Below are positions 49,151 to 58,319 of a stretch of DNA of 64,000 nt, one piece after another; within the stretch, counting starts at the first letter, position 1; each line of letters starts with the position of its first letter. Both the position numbers and the translations under genes were made by a program. Below the pieces are notes generated by a model. The model was not told the origin of the DNA. It did no database searches and was given only the letters and a program-made list of their open reading frames with translations. This stretch comes from Alkalicoccus chagannorensis DSM 18086 (GTDB lineage Bacteria; Bacillota; Bacilli; Bacillales; Salisediminibacteriaceae), in NCBI RefSeq assembly GCF_000429725.1, contig NZ_AUCK01000001.1, positions 124,001-188,000 on the forward strand, in the 5' to 3' direction.

Positions 49151-49945
49151 ATGAGAGTGTTATTTATCGGGGATATTGTAGGACAGCCGGGACGGACGAT
49201 GCTGAAAGAGTACGGCCGGCGGCTGAAGGAAAAGAAACGGGCAGACGTGATGATCGTGAATGGGGAAAACGCCGCCGGAGGCAAGGGCATCACGAAAAAG
49301 ATCTACCATGAACTGCTGGAAGCGGGAGCCGATATACTGACGATGGGAAATCATACGTGGGATAAAAAAGACATTTTCGAGTTTATTGACGAAGCGGATA
49401 AAATGGTCGTCCCCGGCAATTTCCCGGAAGGTGTGCCGGGGACCGGGATCCGCTATATCAAATCCGGCAGAAAGAAACTCGCGGTCCTCAATCTGCAGGG
49501 TCGCACGTTCCTTCCTCCCATTGATTGTCCTTTCCGCAAAGCGGATGAGCTTGTTCGAGAAGCATCAAAAGAAACGAGCCTCATCTTTCTCGATTTTCAC
49601 GCGGAGGCGACGAGCGAAAAACTGGCAATGGGATGGCATCTGCAAGGGCGGATCTCCGGCATGACGGGGACGCACACGCACGTTCAGACAGCAGATGCAC
49701 GAATACTGCCGGAAGGAACCGCATATATTACGGACGCAGGCATGACAGGCCCGTACGACGGCATCCTCGGCATGGACCGCGAGGTCATCATCCAGCGTTT
49801 CCATGATACACTGCCGGCGAGATTTGAAGTCGCTTCGGGGTCGGTGCAGCTGAACGGTGTGGTCATGGAGTTTGATAACGATACCGGCAGAGCCCGGCAT
49901 ATTGAACGAGTGCACATCAGCGAGGACGCGCCGTTTTTTGACTGA
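49151..49945 (+). CDS. ymdB: YmdB metallophosphodiesterase
   Basis: Calcineurin-like phosphodiesterase. B. subtilis YmdB hydrolyses cyclic nucleotides in vitro and influences biofilm and late adaptive gene expression. The 264-residue protein has the metal motifs GDIVGQPGR (7-15), NGENAAGGKGI (about 37-47), MGNHTWDKK (about 64-72), DFHAEATSEK and GTHTHVQTAD (about 174-183). ATG 49151 follows AGAGGAGG. It lies between rny and spoVS as in most Bacillaceae. No separate promoter is obvious. Confidence 0.95.
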   Translation: MRVLFIGDIVGQPGRTMLKEYGRRLKEKKRADVMIVNGENAAGGKGITKKIYHELLEAGADILTMGNHTWDKKDIFEFIDEADKMVVPGNFPEGVPGTGIRYIKSGRKKLAVLNLQGRTFLPPIDCPFRKADELVREASKETSLIFLDFHAEATSEKLAMGWHLQGRISGMTGTHTHVQTADARILPEGTAYITDAGMTGPYDGILGMDREVIIQRFHDTLPARFEVASGSVQLNGVVMEFDNDTGRARHIERVHISEDAPFFD

Positions 49946-50085
49946 CGTTCATTATAGGTTTAGCTGAGGCCTTTTCTGTGGTAAAGAAGGACAAGGACCG
50001 GAAGCAGTGCTGCCGGAGCAGGCAATACCCGTTCCAAGAGAAAGCAATGCACCTACTTTTACTCAAACCAAAGGAGGTACTCCTC

Positions 50086-50346
50086 ATGGAAATTTTAAAA
50101 GTATCAGCTAAATCCAATCCTAATTCAGTAGCCGGGGCACTTGCCGGAGTCATCCGTGAAAGAGGAACTGCAGAGATTCAGGCTATTGGAGCGGGAGCGC
50201 TGAACCAGTCCATTAAAGCCGTGGCTATTGCCAGAGGCTTTGTAGCTCCAAGCGGCATCGATCTTATCTGTGTGCCCGCTTTTACGGATATTGAAATTGA
50301 TGGTGATGAACGAACGGCGATCAAGCTGATTGTAGAACCTCGTTAA
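50086..50346 (+). CDS. spoVS: stage V sporulation protein S
   Basis: An 86-residue Alba-fold-like protein, nearly invariant among Bacillus. It starts MEILKVSAKSNPNSVAGAL and ends DERTAIKLIVEPR. In B. subtilis it is made under sigma-H and needed for spore coat and late sporulation. Homologues also occur in non-sporulating bacteria, so it does not prove sporulation. AAAGGAGG lies eight bases before the ATG. No clear sigma-H promoter was found upstream. A terminator follows. Confidence 0.97.
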   Translation: MEILKVSAKSNPNSVAGALAGVIRERGTAEIQAIGAGALNQSIKAVAIARGFVAPSGIDLICVPAFTDIEIDGDERTAIKLIVEPR

Positions 50347-50388
50347 CGTGGTTCTGCAGTCAGCTCCGGATCACGAAAAACAAGTATC

Positions 50389-50423
50389 GCTTCCGCCCGG
50401 ATGAACCGCGGCGGAAGCTTTTT
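50389..50423 (+). terminator. intrinsic terminator after spoVS
   Basis: GCTTCCGCC (50389-50397) pairs with GGCGGAAGC (50410-50418), followed by five Ts. Confidence 0.88.
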
Positions 50424-50665
50424 GCTGTAGGGAAAGGGAGGTACAGCATCGAAAAACAGCCGGTCCCGCCCTGCAGCGTATGTGTCGTGTCAACAACACG
50501 CTGCGCGCCTTGCGGAGCAGCCGGAATGCATTGATTCAGGGCTGCCCCGCTGCGTCCCGTTCTGTTTCAAGCCGACGGGGGAGGTGGATGTTCTTCTGCG
50601 TTACTGAGTCTTTCATCCTAATTTTTCTCGTGTGTAAAATTGTCTTTTCTGAATGGACAGTTTTC

Positions 50666-50694
50666 TTGTGAAATACATACCCCCGTGATATATT
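50666..50694 (+). promoter_or_regulatory. putative sigma-A promoter for tdh-kbl
   Basis: TTGTGA (50666-50671), 17-base spacer, TATATT (50689-50694), 45 bases before tdh. Confidence 0.7.
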
Positions 50695-50738
50695 GCAGGT
50701 AGGTTAATAACTTGGTTGGAGCGGGAGGAGGCTGCAGC

Positions 50739-51794
50739 ATGACAGAAGTAATGAAGGCGTTAGTTAAGCATGAACGTGGACCAGGAGCAGAAATGACAAC
50801 GGTTCCAGTGCCCGAGCCAGGTTCTTTTGATGTGAAGATTCGGGTGGAAGCGGCATCGATCTGCGGAACAGATGTACATATTTATAATTGGGACGACTGG
50901 TCTGCATCCAGAGTGAAGCCGCCTTATACATTCGGGCATGAATTCTCAGGCGAGGTGGTGGAAACCGGCAGTCAGGTAAAACATGTCCAGGCAGGGGACT
51001 TCGTTTCAGCAGAAACCCATATCGTCTGCGGGAGATGCAGGCAGTGCCGTTCCGGGAATGCTCATATTTGTGCGGAGACGAAAATAATCGGCGTAGATAC
51101 CCACGGCTGCTTTGCGGAGTATGTCGTTCTGCCGGAAGAAAACATCTGGAAGAATGACCCTTCTTTATCCTGGGAAGAAGCCAGCCTTCAGGAGCCAATG
51201 GGAAATGCTGTCCATACGGTGATGTCCGCAGATCCGACAGCGAAGACAGCAGCGGTAATCGGCTGCGGTCCGATCGGCCTGATGGCGGTCAGCATTGCCA
51301 GAGCAGCCGGTGCCTCGAGAATTTTTGCTCTGGATCTGAACGAATACCGGCTGGAACTGGCAGAGAAAATGGGGGCAACTGACTGCATCCATTCGCTGCA
51401 GATGGATCCTCTTCACACCATCATGACAGGGACCGGCGGCGAAGGGGTGGACGTTGTCTACGAAATGAGCGGCCATCCGGTGGCGATGAACCAGGGATTC
51501 AAAATGGCGGCGAACGGGGGACAAGTATCGATCCTCAGCCTGCCGATCCGTCCGGTGGAAATCGATGTAACGAACGACATCGTTTTTAAAGGGCTCCGCG
51601 TTCAGGGGATTACCGGCAGGCGCATGTTTGAAACGTGGCAGCAGACATCCGGCCTGCTTCACGCAGGAAGGGTCGATTTGAAGCCGTTGATCACCCATGT
51701 ACTGCCGATGGAAGAGTTTGAGAAGGGTTTTGCATTGATGAACGAGGGGCGCTGCGGTAAAGTCATATTGAAGCCTCAGTATCAGGAATCATAA
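50739..51794 (+). CDS. tdh: L-threonine 3-dehydrogenase
   Basis: Zinc-dependent medium-chain dehydrogenase oxidising threonine to 2-amino-3-ketobutyrate with NAD. The 351-residue protein has the catalytic zinc ligands in AASICGTDVHIY (about 35-46) and TFGHEFSGEV (about 63-72), the structural zinc cysteines in CGRCRQCRSGNAHIC (about 97-111), and the Rossmann motif GCGPIGLMAV (about 175-184). The ATG at 50739 follows GGGAGGAGG. It forms a two-gene unit with kbl, 15 bases downstream, for threonine breakdown to glycine. Confidence 0.96.
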   Translation: MTEVMKALVKHERGPGAEMTTVPVPEPGSFDVKIRVEAASICGTDVHIYNWDDWSASRVKPPYTFGHEFSGEVVETGSQVKHVQAGDFVSAETHIVCGRCRQCRSGNAHICAETKIIGVDTHGCFAEYVVLPEENIWKNDPSLSWEEASLQEPMGNAVHTVMSADPTAKTAAVIGCGPIGLMAVSIARAAGASRIFALDLNEYRLELAEKMGATDCIHSLQMDPLHTIMTGTGGEGVDVVYEMSGHPVAMNQGFKMAANGGQVSILSLPIRPVEIDVTNDIVFKGLRVQGITGRRMFETWQQTSGLLHAGRVDLKPLITHVLPMEEFEKGFALMNEGRCGKVILKPQYQES

Positions 51795-51809
51795 CTAGGA
51801 GGAGATCAA

Positions 51810-52994
51810 ATGAATGGATTTGAACATATAGAGCAGGAACTGGAGCAGATGAAAGAAGATGGTGTATACCGTACGCTCGTACCGATTGAATCCGACCAGG
51901 GAGCGAGAGTGACCATTGACGGCAGAGAGATGATTCAGCTCTCCTCGAACAATTACCTCGGTCTTACCTCCCATCCACGCCTCAAGCTGGCGGCAGTGAG
52001 AGCTGCCGATCAATACGGCGCCGGTACAGGTTCTGTGCGGACGATAGCGGGCACGTTTTCGATGCATAATGATTTTGAAGAAAAACTGGCTGCGTTCAAG
52101 CATACAGAAGCTACCCTTGTACTTCAGTCTGGCTTTACAGCAAATCAGGCAGTGCTTGCATCTCTTTTATCCAAAGAGGATGTTGTCATCTCCGACGAAC
52201 TTAATCACGCTTCGATCATCGACGGCATTCGTCTGACTAAAGCGGGCAGGAAGATTTATAAGCACGTGGATCTTGAAAGCCTGGAAGCATCCCTTAAGGA
52301 AGCGGAGGAAGAAGGCTGGAGAAAGAAGCTTGTTGTGACGGACGGTGTTTTCTCGATGGACGGCAATATTGCACCGCTCCCTCAGATCGTAGAGATCTGT
52401 GAGCGCTATGGCGCCTTAATCATGGTCGATGATGCGCACGCAAGCGGGGTTCTCGGCAGAAACGGCCGGGGTACAGTCGACCACTTTGACTTGAATGGAC
52501 GGGTGCACATCCAGGTAGGTACGCTCAGTAAGGCTGTCGGCGTCCTTGGAGGGTATGTTGCAGCTCCGAAAGCTGTTCGTGACTATTTGATTCATAAAGG
52601 ACGTCCGTTTCTTTTCAGCACCTCCCATCCACCCGCAGTAACGGCGGCATGCAGTGAGGCTGTCGATGTCCTGCTCGAAGAACCGGAGCTGGTTGAGAAG
52701 CTTTGGGATAATGCGAGGTATCTCAAGAAAGGTCTGAAAGAACTCGGATTTGACACCGGCGTGAGCGAAACGCCAATCACTCCTGTCATTACAGGAGATG
52801 AAAAAAAAGCGCATGAGCTATCCGATAAACTCCGGGAATATGGTGTTTTTGCCCAGGGAATTGCATTTCCGACGGTGGCGAAAGGGTCAGCCCGTGTGCG
52901 TACCATTGTGACGGCGGAACATGACCAGGAGATACTGGATGAAGCCCTCGACGCGTTCAAGAGAGCCGGCAGGGATCTGGGCATCATCTCCTGA
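51810..52994 (+). CDS. kbl: glycine C-acetyltransferase (2-amino-3-ketobutyrate CoA ligase)
   Basis: PLP enzyme that cleaves 2-amino-3-ketobutyrate with CoA to glycine and acetyl-CoA, completing the Tdh pathway. The 394-residue protein has SNNYLGLTSHP (about 46-56), the MVDDAHASG motif with the PLP-contacting Asp and His (about 206-214), and the Schiff-base Lys in HIQVGTLSKAVGVLGG (about 233-248). AGGAGG precedes the ATG. Closely related enzymes make 8-amino-7-oxononanoate (BioF), but the tdh neighbour favours Kbl. A solo IS hairpin 160 bases downstream could terminate it. Confidence 0.94.
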   Translation: MNGFEHIEQELEQMKEDGVYRTLVPIESDQGARVTIDGREMIQLSSNNYLGLTSHPRLKLAAVRAADQYGAGTGSVRTIAGTFSMHNDFEEKLAAFKHTEATLVLQSGFTANQAVLASLLSKEDVVISDELNHASIIDGIRLTKAGRKIYKHVDLESLEASLKEAEEEGWRKKLVVTDGVFSMDGNIAPLPQIVEICERYGALIMVDDAHASGVLGRNGRGTVDHFDLNGRVHIQVGTLSKAVGVLGGYVAAPKAVRDYLIHKGRPFLFSTSHPPAVTAACSEAVDVLLEEPELVEKLWDNARYLKKGLKELGFDTGVSETPITPVITGDEKKAHELSDKLREYGVFAQGIAFPTVAKGSARVRTIVTAEHDQEILDEALDAFKRAGRDLGIIS

Positions 52995-53150
52995 TATGGA
53001 CAGAAGCCGGGCGGCCGACGATGATCGATACCGCAACCTGCGGGGCTGAATAAAGGAGAAAGCTTCGGAGAAAAAAGATGACTTCCCCGGCCGCGCCGGC
53101 CGCGTGTCGATCTGGAAACCGTTCCTGCTGCTTTTCTATGAACAGATAAA

Positions 53151-53231
53151 GAGGCTGGGACATCATCAATCTCCAGCACGTAAAAAACGCCTTCGATGAT
53201 CCGATCTGGATTGTCGAAAGCGTTTTATTTA
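53151..53231 (+). repeat. IS end element with bidirectional terminator hairpin, copy B (solo)
   Basis: Aligns with 46212-46292 from GAGGCTGG to TCGAAAGCGTTTT. Hairpin 53187-53223. T-rich on the plus strand (TTTTATTT) and six Ts on the minus strand, so it can work both ways. No transposase is attached. Confidence 0.8.
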
Positions 53232-53242
53232 AGTATAAGCGT

Positions 53243-53520
53243 ATAAGTTTTCATACAGGTTGACGGCGCAGCCAGCTGCACGGGAAGAATGAAAAACCCT
53301 CTTTCTTCCCTCAATAAGCTTTCGGCACACCCTGTTCCGACTGCGTGGCACTTTGCGCTTGAGTCGGGAAAAATCACCGCGCACCGTCTATACGTCGGGT
53401 TGATCATGGAAAGTTTAGAGATGTCCGCGGCAGGCAATTGTCATTGGAAGGATCCACCCTGTGGTTACAGAAAGCCTTCACCAAAAAAGGCGGAGGCTTC
53501 TATCTGTTCTGGTTTTGTCA
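53243..53520 (+). repeat. interspersed repeat R, copy B (long form)
   Basis: Same ordered blocks as copy A at 46678, and in its first third as copy C at 20691. Hairpin GGGAAGAA/TTCTTCCC (53282-53310), and CCGACT/AGTCGG around 53337-53367. It starts 12 bases after the solo IS end. Confidence 0.75.
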
Positions 53521-53695
53521 CATCCTCTATTCCAAGTGCGGATAAGTGCTGCTCGTATAACATGGAAGGAGAGGGGCACCGTGGGAACGTCATGAAAGAC
53601 GGACTCAGCGGAAACAGTCTCTGTCGAACGCCTGATAGAATCAGAAAATATTGAGGAGTCACGTCCACGAACGGCTCTTCCGTTGAAGCTGGTGC

Positions 53696-53724
53696 TTGTG
53701 CTGAAGCGGAATAGCCTCTATAAT
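53696..53724 (+). promoter_or_regulatory. putative sigma-A promoter for miaB-ymcA
   Basis: TTGTGC (53696-53701), 17-base spacer, perfect TATAAT (53719-53724), 38 bases before the miaB ATG. Confidence 0.75.
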
Positions 53725-53762
53725 TATAGGTTGATAGTATTAATAAAGGAGACCTGCTTCAT

Positions 53763-55277
53763 ATGAATGAAGAACAGCGCCGCCGGCAGGAAGCGGGGCA
53801 GCGTCAGGAAAAGGATTATTCCCAGTATTTCCAGACGACGTATGAACCTCCCAGCTTAAAGCAGGCGAAAAAACGCGGCAAAGAAGACGTGGAAATCCAC
53901 TACGATTTCGATATACCGGAAGGCATGAAAAACATCGGCGAAGGACGGAAGTTTCTGATCCGGACGTATGGATGCCAGATGAACGAACATGATTCGGAAA
54001 ACATGGCCGGCATTCTGATGAGAATGGGTTTTACCTCTACCGTGGATACGGAAGAAGCCGATGTGATTCTCATCAATACGTGTGCGATCCGAGAAAATGC
54101 CGAAAACAAAGTTTTCGGAGAGATTGGTCACTTGAAGCAGATGAAACTGGACAATCCGGAGAAAATCATCGGTGTCTGCGGGTGCATGTCACAGGAGGAA
54201 GCGGTTGTAAACCGGATCTTGTCCAAACATCCCCACGTGGACCTGATCTTTGGAACTCACAATATTCACCGTCTGCCGGAACTGATCCAGAACGCGATCT
54301 TCTCCAAGGAAATGGTGATTGAAGTCTGGTCGAAAGAAGGGGACATTATTGAAAACATGCCCCGCGCCAGAAAAGGGAAGATCCAGGGGTGGGTGAACAT
54401 CATGTACGGCTGTGACAAATTCTGTACATACTGCATCGTTCCCTACACCCGCGGCAAAGAACGCAGCAGACGACCGGAAGATATCATTGAGGAAGTCAGG
54501 CACCTTGCCAGAAACGGCTACAAAGAAATTACGCTTCTCGGCCAGAACGTGAATGCCTACGGTAAAGATCTGGCCGATATCGACTACGGTCTCGGAGATC
54601 TGATGGAGGAAATCCGGAAAATCGACATCCCGAGGGTGCGTTTCACGACAAGCCACCCACGTGACTTCGACGACCATCTGATCAGTGTCCTTGCCGAAGG
54701 CGGCAATCTCGTAGAGCATATTCATCTCCCGGTGCAGAGCGGGAGCAGTGACGTATTGAAGCTCATGTCACGAAAGTACACGAGGGAGTCCTATATAGAA
54801 CTCGCGAATAAAATCAAGCAGGCAATCCCGCACGCGTCGTTTACAACCGATATTATTGTCGGTTTTCCAAACGAGACGGAAGAACAGTTTGAAGAAACGC
54901 TCTCTCTCGTCAAGGAAATGGAGTATGACAGTGCCTTCACCTATATTTATTCTCCCCGGGACGGTACACCGGCTGCGAAAATGGAAGACAACGTCCCGCA
55001 TGAGGTGAAAAAGCAGCGGCTCGCCCGTCTGAATGCAATCGTCAATGAGCTTTCAGCTGAAAAGAACAAAGCGTGTGAAGGACAGGTAGTAGAGGTCCTT
55101 GTCGAAGGTGAGAGCAAGAAGAACCCTGATATTTTAAGCGGACGGACTAGAACGAACCGCCTCGTCAATTTTGCTGCGCCGAAATCGGCTGTCGGCACTC
55201 TGGTACACGTAGAAATAACAGAAGCTAAAACATGGTCGCTCAACGGACGCGTTGTCGAACCGGCAGAGGTGAAATAA
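53763..55277 (+). CDS. miaB: tRNA-2-methylthio-N6-dimethylallyladenosine synthase
   Basis: Radical-SAM methylthiotransferase acting on i6A37 of tRNA, the product of MiaA also in this window. The 504-residue protein has an N-terminal extension (about 65 residues), the UPF0004 cluster domain ([16 protein letters not shown], about 69-84, with further Cys in [10 protein letters not shown] and CGCM), the radical SAM triad [12 protein letters not shown] (about 219-230) and a C-terminal TRAM domain. AAAGGAGAC precedes the ATG. ymcA starts one base after its stop. Confidence 0.97.
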   Translation: MNEEQRRRQEAGQRQEKDYSQYFQTTYEPPSLKQAKKRGKEDVEIHYDFDIPEGMKNIGEGRKFLIRTYGCQMNEHDSENMAGILMRMGFTSTVDTEEADVILINTCAIRENAENKVFGEIGHLKQMKLDNPEKIIGVCGCMSQEEAVVNRILSKHPHVDLIFGTHNIHRLPELIQNAIFSKEMVIEVWSKEGDIIENMPRARKGKIQGWVNIMYGCDKFCTYCIVPYTRGKERSRRPEDIIEEVRHLARNGYKEITLLGQNVNAYGKDLADIDYGLGDLMEEIRKIDIPRVRFTTSHPRDFDDHLISVLAEGGNLVEHIHLPVQSGSSDVLKLMSRKYTRESYIELANKIKQAIPHASFTTDIIVGFPNETEEQFEETLSLVKEMEYDSAFTYIYSPRDGTPAAKMEDNVPHEVKKQRLARLNAIVNELSAEKNKACEGQVVEVLVEGESKKNPDILSGRTRTNRLVNFAAPKSAVGTLVHVEITEAKTWSLNGRVVEPAEVK

Positions 55278-55278
55278 C

Positions 55279-55692
55279 ATGGCAGAATTTTATACGAAGC
55301 AGCAGATCATGGAAGAAGCTCGAGGACTCGCATCTAAAATTGCAGAGACAGAAGAAGTCGACTTTTTCAAGCGTGCTGAACTTCAGATCAATGATCATTT
55401 GAAAGTACAGGAGATTATCGGTAAAATTAAATCACTCCAAAAAGAAGCCGTGAACTTAAAGCACTATGACAAGACGGAGGCGTTGAAAGAAACGGAAGCG
55501 AAAATCGACGCCCTGCAGGACGAACTGGACGATATTCCCCTCGTTCAGGAGTTTAAGCAGTCACAGATCGAAGTCAATGAGCTGCTGCAGATGGTGAGCA
55601 ACACGATTTCCAATACGGTAACCAATAAGATCATTGAATCAACTGGCGGGGATCTCCTGCACGGAACAACGAGGAAAAACCCTCTCAAATAA
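55279..55692 (+). CDS. ymcA: YmcA/RicA, RNase Y specificity (Y-complex) subunit
   Basis: A 137-residue helical protein of the YlbF/YmcA family. With YlbF and YaaT it forms the complex that steers RNase Y and affects biofilm formation, competence and sporulation phosphorelay in B. subtilis. The family cues are EEARGLASKIAETEEVDFFKRAE (shown in part by LASKIAETEEVDFFKRAE) and the repeated amphipathic helices. It is one base from miaB, so co-transcribed. In B. subtilis cotE follows it, but here mutS does. Confidence 0.93.
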   Translation: MAEFYTKQQIMEEARGLASKIAETEEVDFFKRAELQINDHLKVQEIIGKIKSLQKEAVNLKHYDKTEALKETEAKIDALQDELDDIPLVQEFKQSQIEVNELLQMVSNTISNTVTNKIIESTGGDLLHGTTRKNPLK

Positions 55693-55702
55693 AAATCCGG
55701 AC

Positions 55703-55738
55703 CGCCCATCGGAAGAACAGCTTCTGGTGGGCGTTTCT
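55703..55738 (+). terminator. terminator-like hairpin between ymcA and mutS
   Basis: CGCCCA..GGAAG (55703-55715) pairs with CTTCT..TGGGCG (55721-55733), followed by TTTCT. Weak U-tract, so read-through is likely. Confidence 0.6.
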
Positions 55739-55760
55739 CCGCTCAAAGGAGGACGCAGAG

Positions 55761-58319
55761 GTGACGCAGACAGCAACGCCGATGATGAAACAGTATGAAT
55801 CCATCAAACAGGAGCATCAGGACGCTTTTCTCTTCTTCAGGCTCGGTGATTTCTATGAGCTTTTTCATGATGATGCCGAACTCGCTGCCAGAGAGCTGGA
55901 GATAACGCTGACGAAGCGGGGAAAGGGAGAGGAAGCCATTCCGATGTGCGGAGTGCCGCATCACTCTTCCGAACATTATATCGCCCAGCTCGTAGAAAAA
56001 GGGTATAAGGTAGCCGTCTGTGAACAGACGGAAGATCCGCAGGCCGCGAAAGGCGTCGTCAGGCGGGAAGTGGTGCAGGTGATTACGCCGGGAACGGTGA
56101 TGTCGGAAAAAGGGGTAGCAGAAGCAGCAAATCAGTACATATGTGCAGTGCTTCCGCTGCAGGGAGCTTATTTTCTCTCGGCTGCTGATCTGACAACCGG
56201 AGAATTTCACGTAACCCGTCTCCAGACCCGGGCGGAAGTACTCGAGGAGCTGTCTGCCTTTGCGCCAAAAGAAATTATCACCGTAAAGGAAGAGCAGGAG
56301 CAGTGGCAGACAGAAGCGGATACGAGGCTTTCCGCGCTTGTCAGCGGCATTGAGCCGGATGCAGCGGTGCAGGATGGTACGGTGACAGCCTCCCTGAACG
56401 AAGCCGAAGCACGCTCATGTCAGCTGCTGCTGCAGTATCTGCACGAAACGGCAAAAAGGCAGCTGGATCATCTGCAGCCGGCTGTTTCCTATGAAGCCGC
56501 TCACTTTTTGTCGATCGATCAGGACTCGCGCAGAAACCTGGAGCTTACAAAAACGCTCCGGGACCGGAAAAAGCAGGGATCCCTGCTTGCTGTACTGGAT
56601 TATACACGTACAGCCATGGGCGGGAGGATGCTTAAACGCTGGCTCGAGCGTCCGGTACTGCACCGGGCCGAAGCGGAAGCGAGACATGCGTTGACCGATG
56701 CGTTCGTGACATTGTTTATGGAGAGACTGGAAGTACAGGAGCTCCTTAAAGGCGTCTATGATCTCGAACGTTTAAGCGGCAGGGTGTCGTTCGGAAATGT
56801 GAACGGCAGAGATCTGCTGCAGCTGAAACACTCCCTGCAGCAGCTCCCTGCTCTGAAAGAACGTCTGCGCAGTCTGCAGACGGATGCTGCTGACGAGATT
56901 GCTGAGAGCATGGAGACCCAGGATGACCTTGCTTCCCTGCTGGAGGCTTCTATAAAAGAAGACTGTCCTCCCTCGATCACCGAGGGAAACATCATCAAGG
57001 ATGGGTACCATGCCCAGCTGGATGAATACCGCGATGCGATGAAGAACGGCCGCAGCTGGATCGCATCGCTGGAAAAACAGGAAAAAGAAGAGACTGGCAT
57101 CAAATCGCTGAAAGTCGGCTTTAATAAAGTGTTCGGTTACTATATCGAGGTATCCAGGCCGAATTTGAAATACCTTCCCGAAGGCCGCTACGAGCGGAAG
57201 CAGACACTCACGAATGCTGAACGGTTCATCACCCCTGAACTAAAAGAAAAAGAACGCGTCATTCTGGAAGCAGAAGATCAGAGCGGCAGGCTTGAATATG
57301 AGCTGTTCCTCGCCGTGCGTGAAGACGTCAAACGCTACATTCCTCAGCTGCAGAAAGCAGCCGCTGCTGTGAGCACAGTGGATGTGCTGCAGAGCTTTGC
57401 AGAAGCTGCCGAACAGCATCAATACGTACGGCCGGTCTTTACAGAGCATCGGGCAGTTAAACTGCGGAGCAGCCGCCATCCGGTAGTGGAGCGGACCATC
57501 GCAGCAGGTGCTTATATCGAAAACGATATCGACCTTCACCCTGATCGGAATATGCTGCTCATCACGGGTCCGAATATGGCAGGGAAAAGCACGTATATGC
57601 GGCAGCTGGCCTTGATTGTCGTCATGGCCCAGGCAGGGTCTTTCGTTCCAGCAGCAGAAGCAGAACTGCCGCTGTTCGATCATATTTTCACGAGGATTGG
57701 AGCAGCCGATGATCTTTCGCAGGGGCAGAGTACGTTCATGGTGGAAATGGTGGAGACGAAACATGCGGTCACCCGGGCTACGCCAAACAGCCTGATCCTG
57801 CTTGATGAAATCGGCAGAGGAACGTCGACGTATGACGGGATGGCGCTGGCTCAGGCGGTCGTGGAATACATCCATGGCCGGATCGGAGCGATGACACTGT
57901 TCTCCACGCATTACCATGAGTTGACGAAACTCGATCATGTTCTGGAAGGACTTGTCAATGTGCATGTGTCTGCCCATGAAGAAAACGGCAGCCTGACATT
58001 TCTTCATAAAGTGGTAGAAGGCGCCGCTGATAAAAGCTATGGGATACATGCTGCGAGACTTGCGGAACTGCCGGAAGAACTTCTCGTGCGGGCCTCCGCC
58101 ATTCTGGACGGGCTGGAGAAGCAGCCGAAGAAAAGCCCCTCGGCAGACGACGCCCCGCATCAAGAGGCAGAGCAGCTGACCCTTTTCCCAGTGGAGGGAG
58201 AAACATCCCCTGCAATGAAAGAACTCAAGGAGATAGATCCCGCTCACCTGACCCCGATGGAGGCGCTCCAGCTGATTGACCGCTGGAAACAAACGTTGAA
58301 GGAGGAAGGTCATGGCTGA
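55761..58319 (+). CDS. mutS: DNA mismatch repair protein MutS
   Basis: Recognises mismatches and loops. The 852-residue protein has the mismatch-reading Phe-x-Glu in LGDFYELFHDDAELAA (FYE at about 31-33), connector, clamp and lever regions, and the ABC-type ATPase with Walker A GPNMAGKST (about 603-611), LDEIGRGTSTYDG and STHYHEL. Near the C-terminus QLTLF is a beta-clamp-binding motif. GTG at 55761 follows AAAGGAGG with 8-base spacing. Its end overlaps mutL by 8 bases. Without cotE, it joins the miaB-ymcA group directly. Confidence 0.98.
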   Translation: MTQTATPMMKQYESIKQEHQDAFLFFRLGDFYELFHDDAELAARELEITLTKRGKGEEAIPMCGVPHHSSEHYIAQLVEKGYKVAVCEQTEDPQAAKGVVRREVVQVITPGTVMSEKGVAEAANQYICAVLPLQGAYFLSAADLTTGEFHVTRLQTRAEVLEELSAFAPKEIITVKEEQEQWQTEADTRLSALVSGIEPDAAVQDGTVTASLNEAEARSCQLLLQYLHETAKRQLDHLQPAVSYEAAHFLSIDQDSRRNLELTKTLRDRKKQGSLLAVLDYTRTAMGGRMLKRWLERPVLHRAEAEARHALTDAFVTLFMERLEVQELLKGVYDLERLSGRVSFGNVNGRDLLQLKHSLQQLPALKERLRSLQTDAADEIAESMETQDDLASLLEASIKEDCPPSITEGNIIKDGYHAQLDEYRDAMKNGRSWIASLEKQEKEETGIKSLKVGFNKVFGYYIEVSRPNLKYLPEGRYERKQTLTNAERFITPELKEKERVILEAEDQSGRLEYELFLAVREDVKRYIPQLQKAAAAVSTVDVLQSFAEAAEQHQYVRPVFTEHRAVKLRSSRHPVVERTIAAGAYIENDIDLHPDRNMLLITGPNMAGKSTYMRQLALIVVMAQAGSFVPAAEAELPLFDHIFTRIGAADDLSQGQSTFMVEMVETKHAVTRATPNSLILLDEIGRGTSTYDGMALAQAVVEYIHGRIGAMTLFSTHYHELTKLDHVLEGLVNVHVSAHEENGSLTFLHKVVEGAADKSYGIHAARLAELPEELLVRASAILDGLEKQPKKSPSADDAPHQEAEQLTLFPVEGETSPAMKELKEIDPAHLTPMEALQLIDRWKQTLKEEGHG

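Larger units (their letters stand above)
50347..50738 (+). other. spoVS-tdh spacer with terminator and tdh promoter
   Basis: A 392-base gap: the spoVS terminator (50389-50423), about 240 bases with no recognised gene or RNA motif, and a good promoter (50666-50694). Confidence 0.6.
52995..53762 (+). other. kbl-miaB spacer: solo IS end, repeat R, miaB promoter
   Basis: A 768-base gap with no intact gene. It holds the IS-end hairpin element (53151-53231), directly joined to repeat R copy B (53243-53520), then about 180 bases without identified features and the miaB promoter (53696-53724). Confidence 0.75.
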
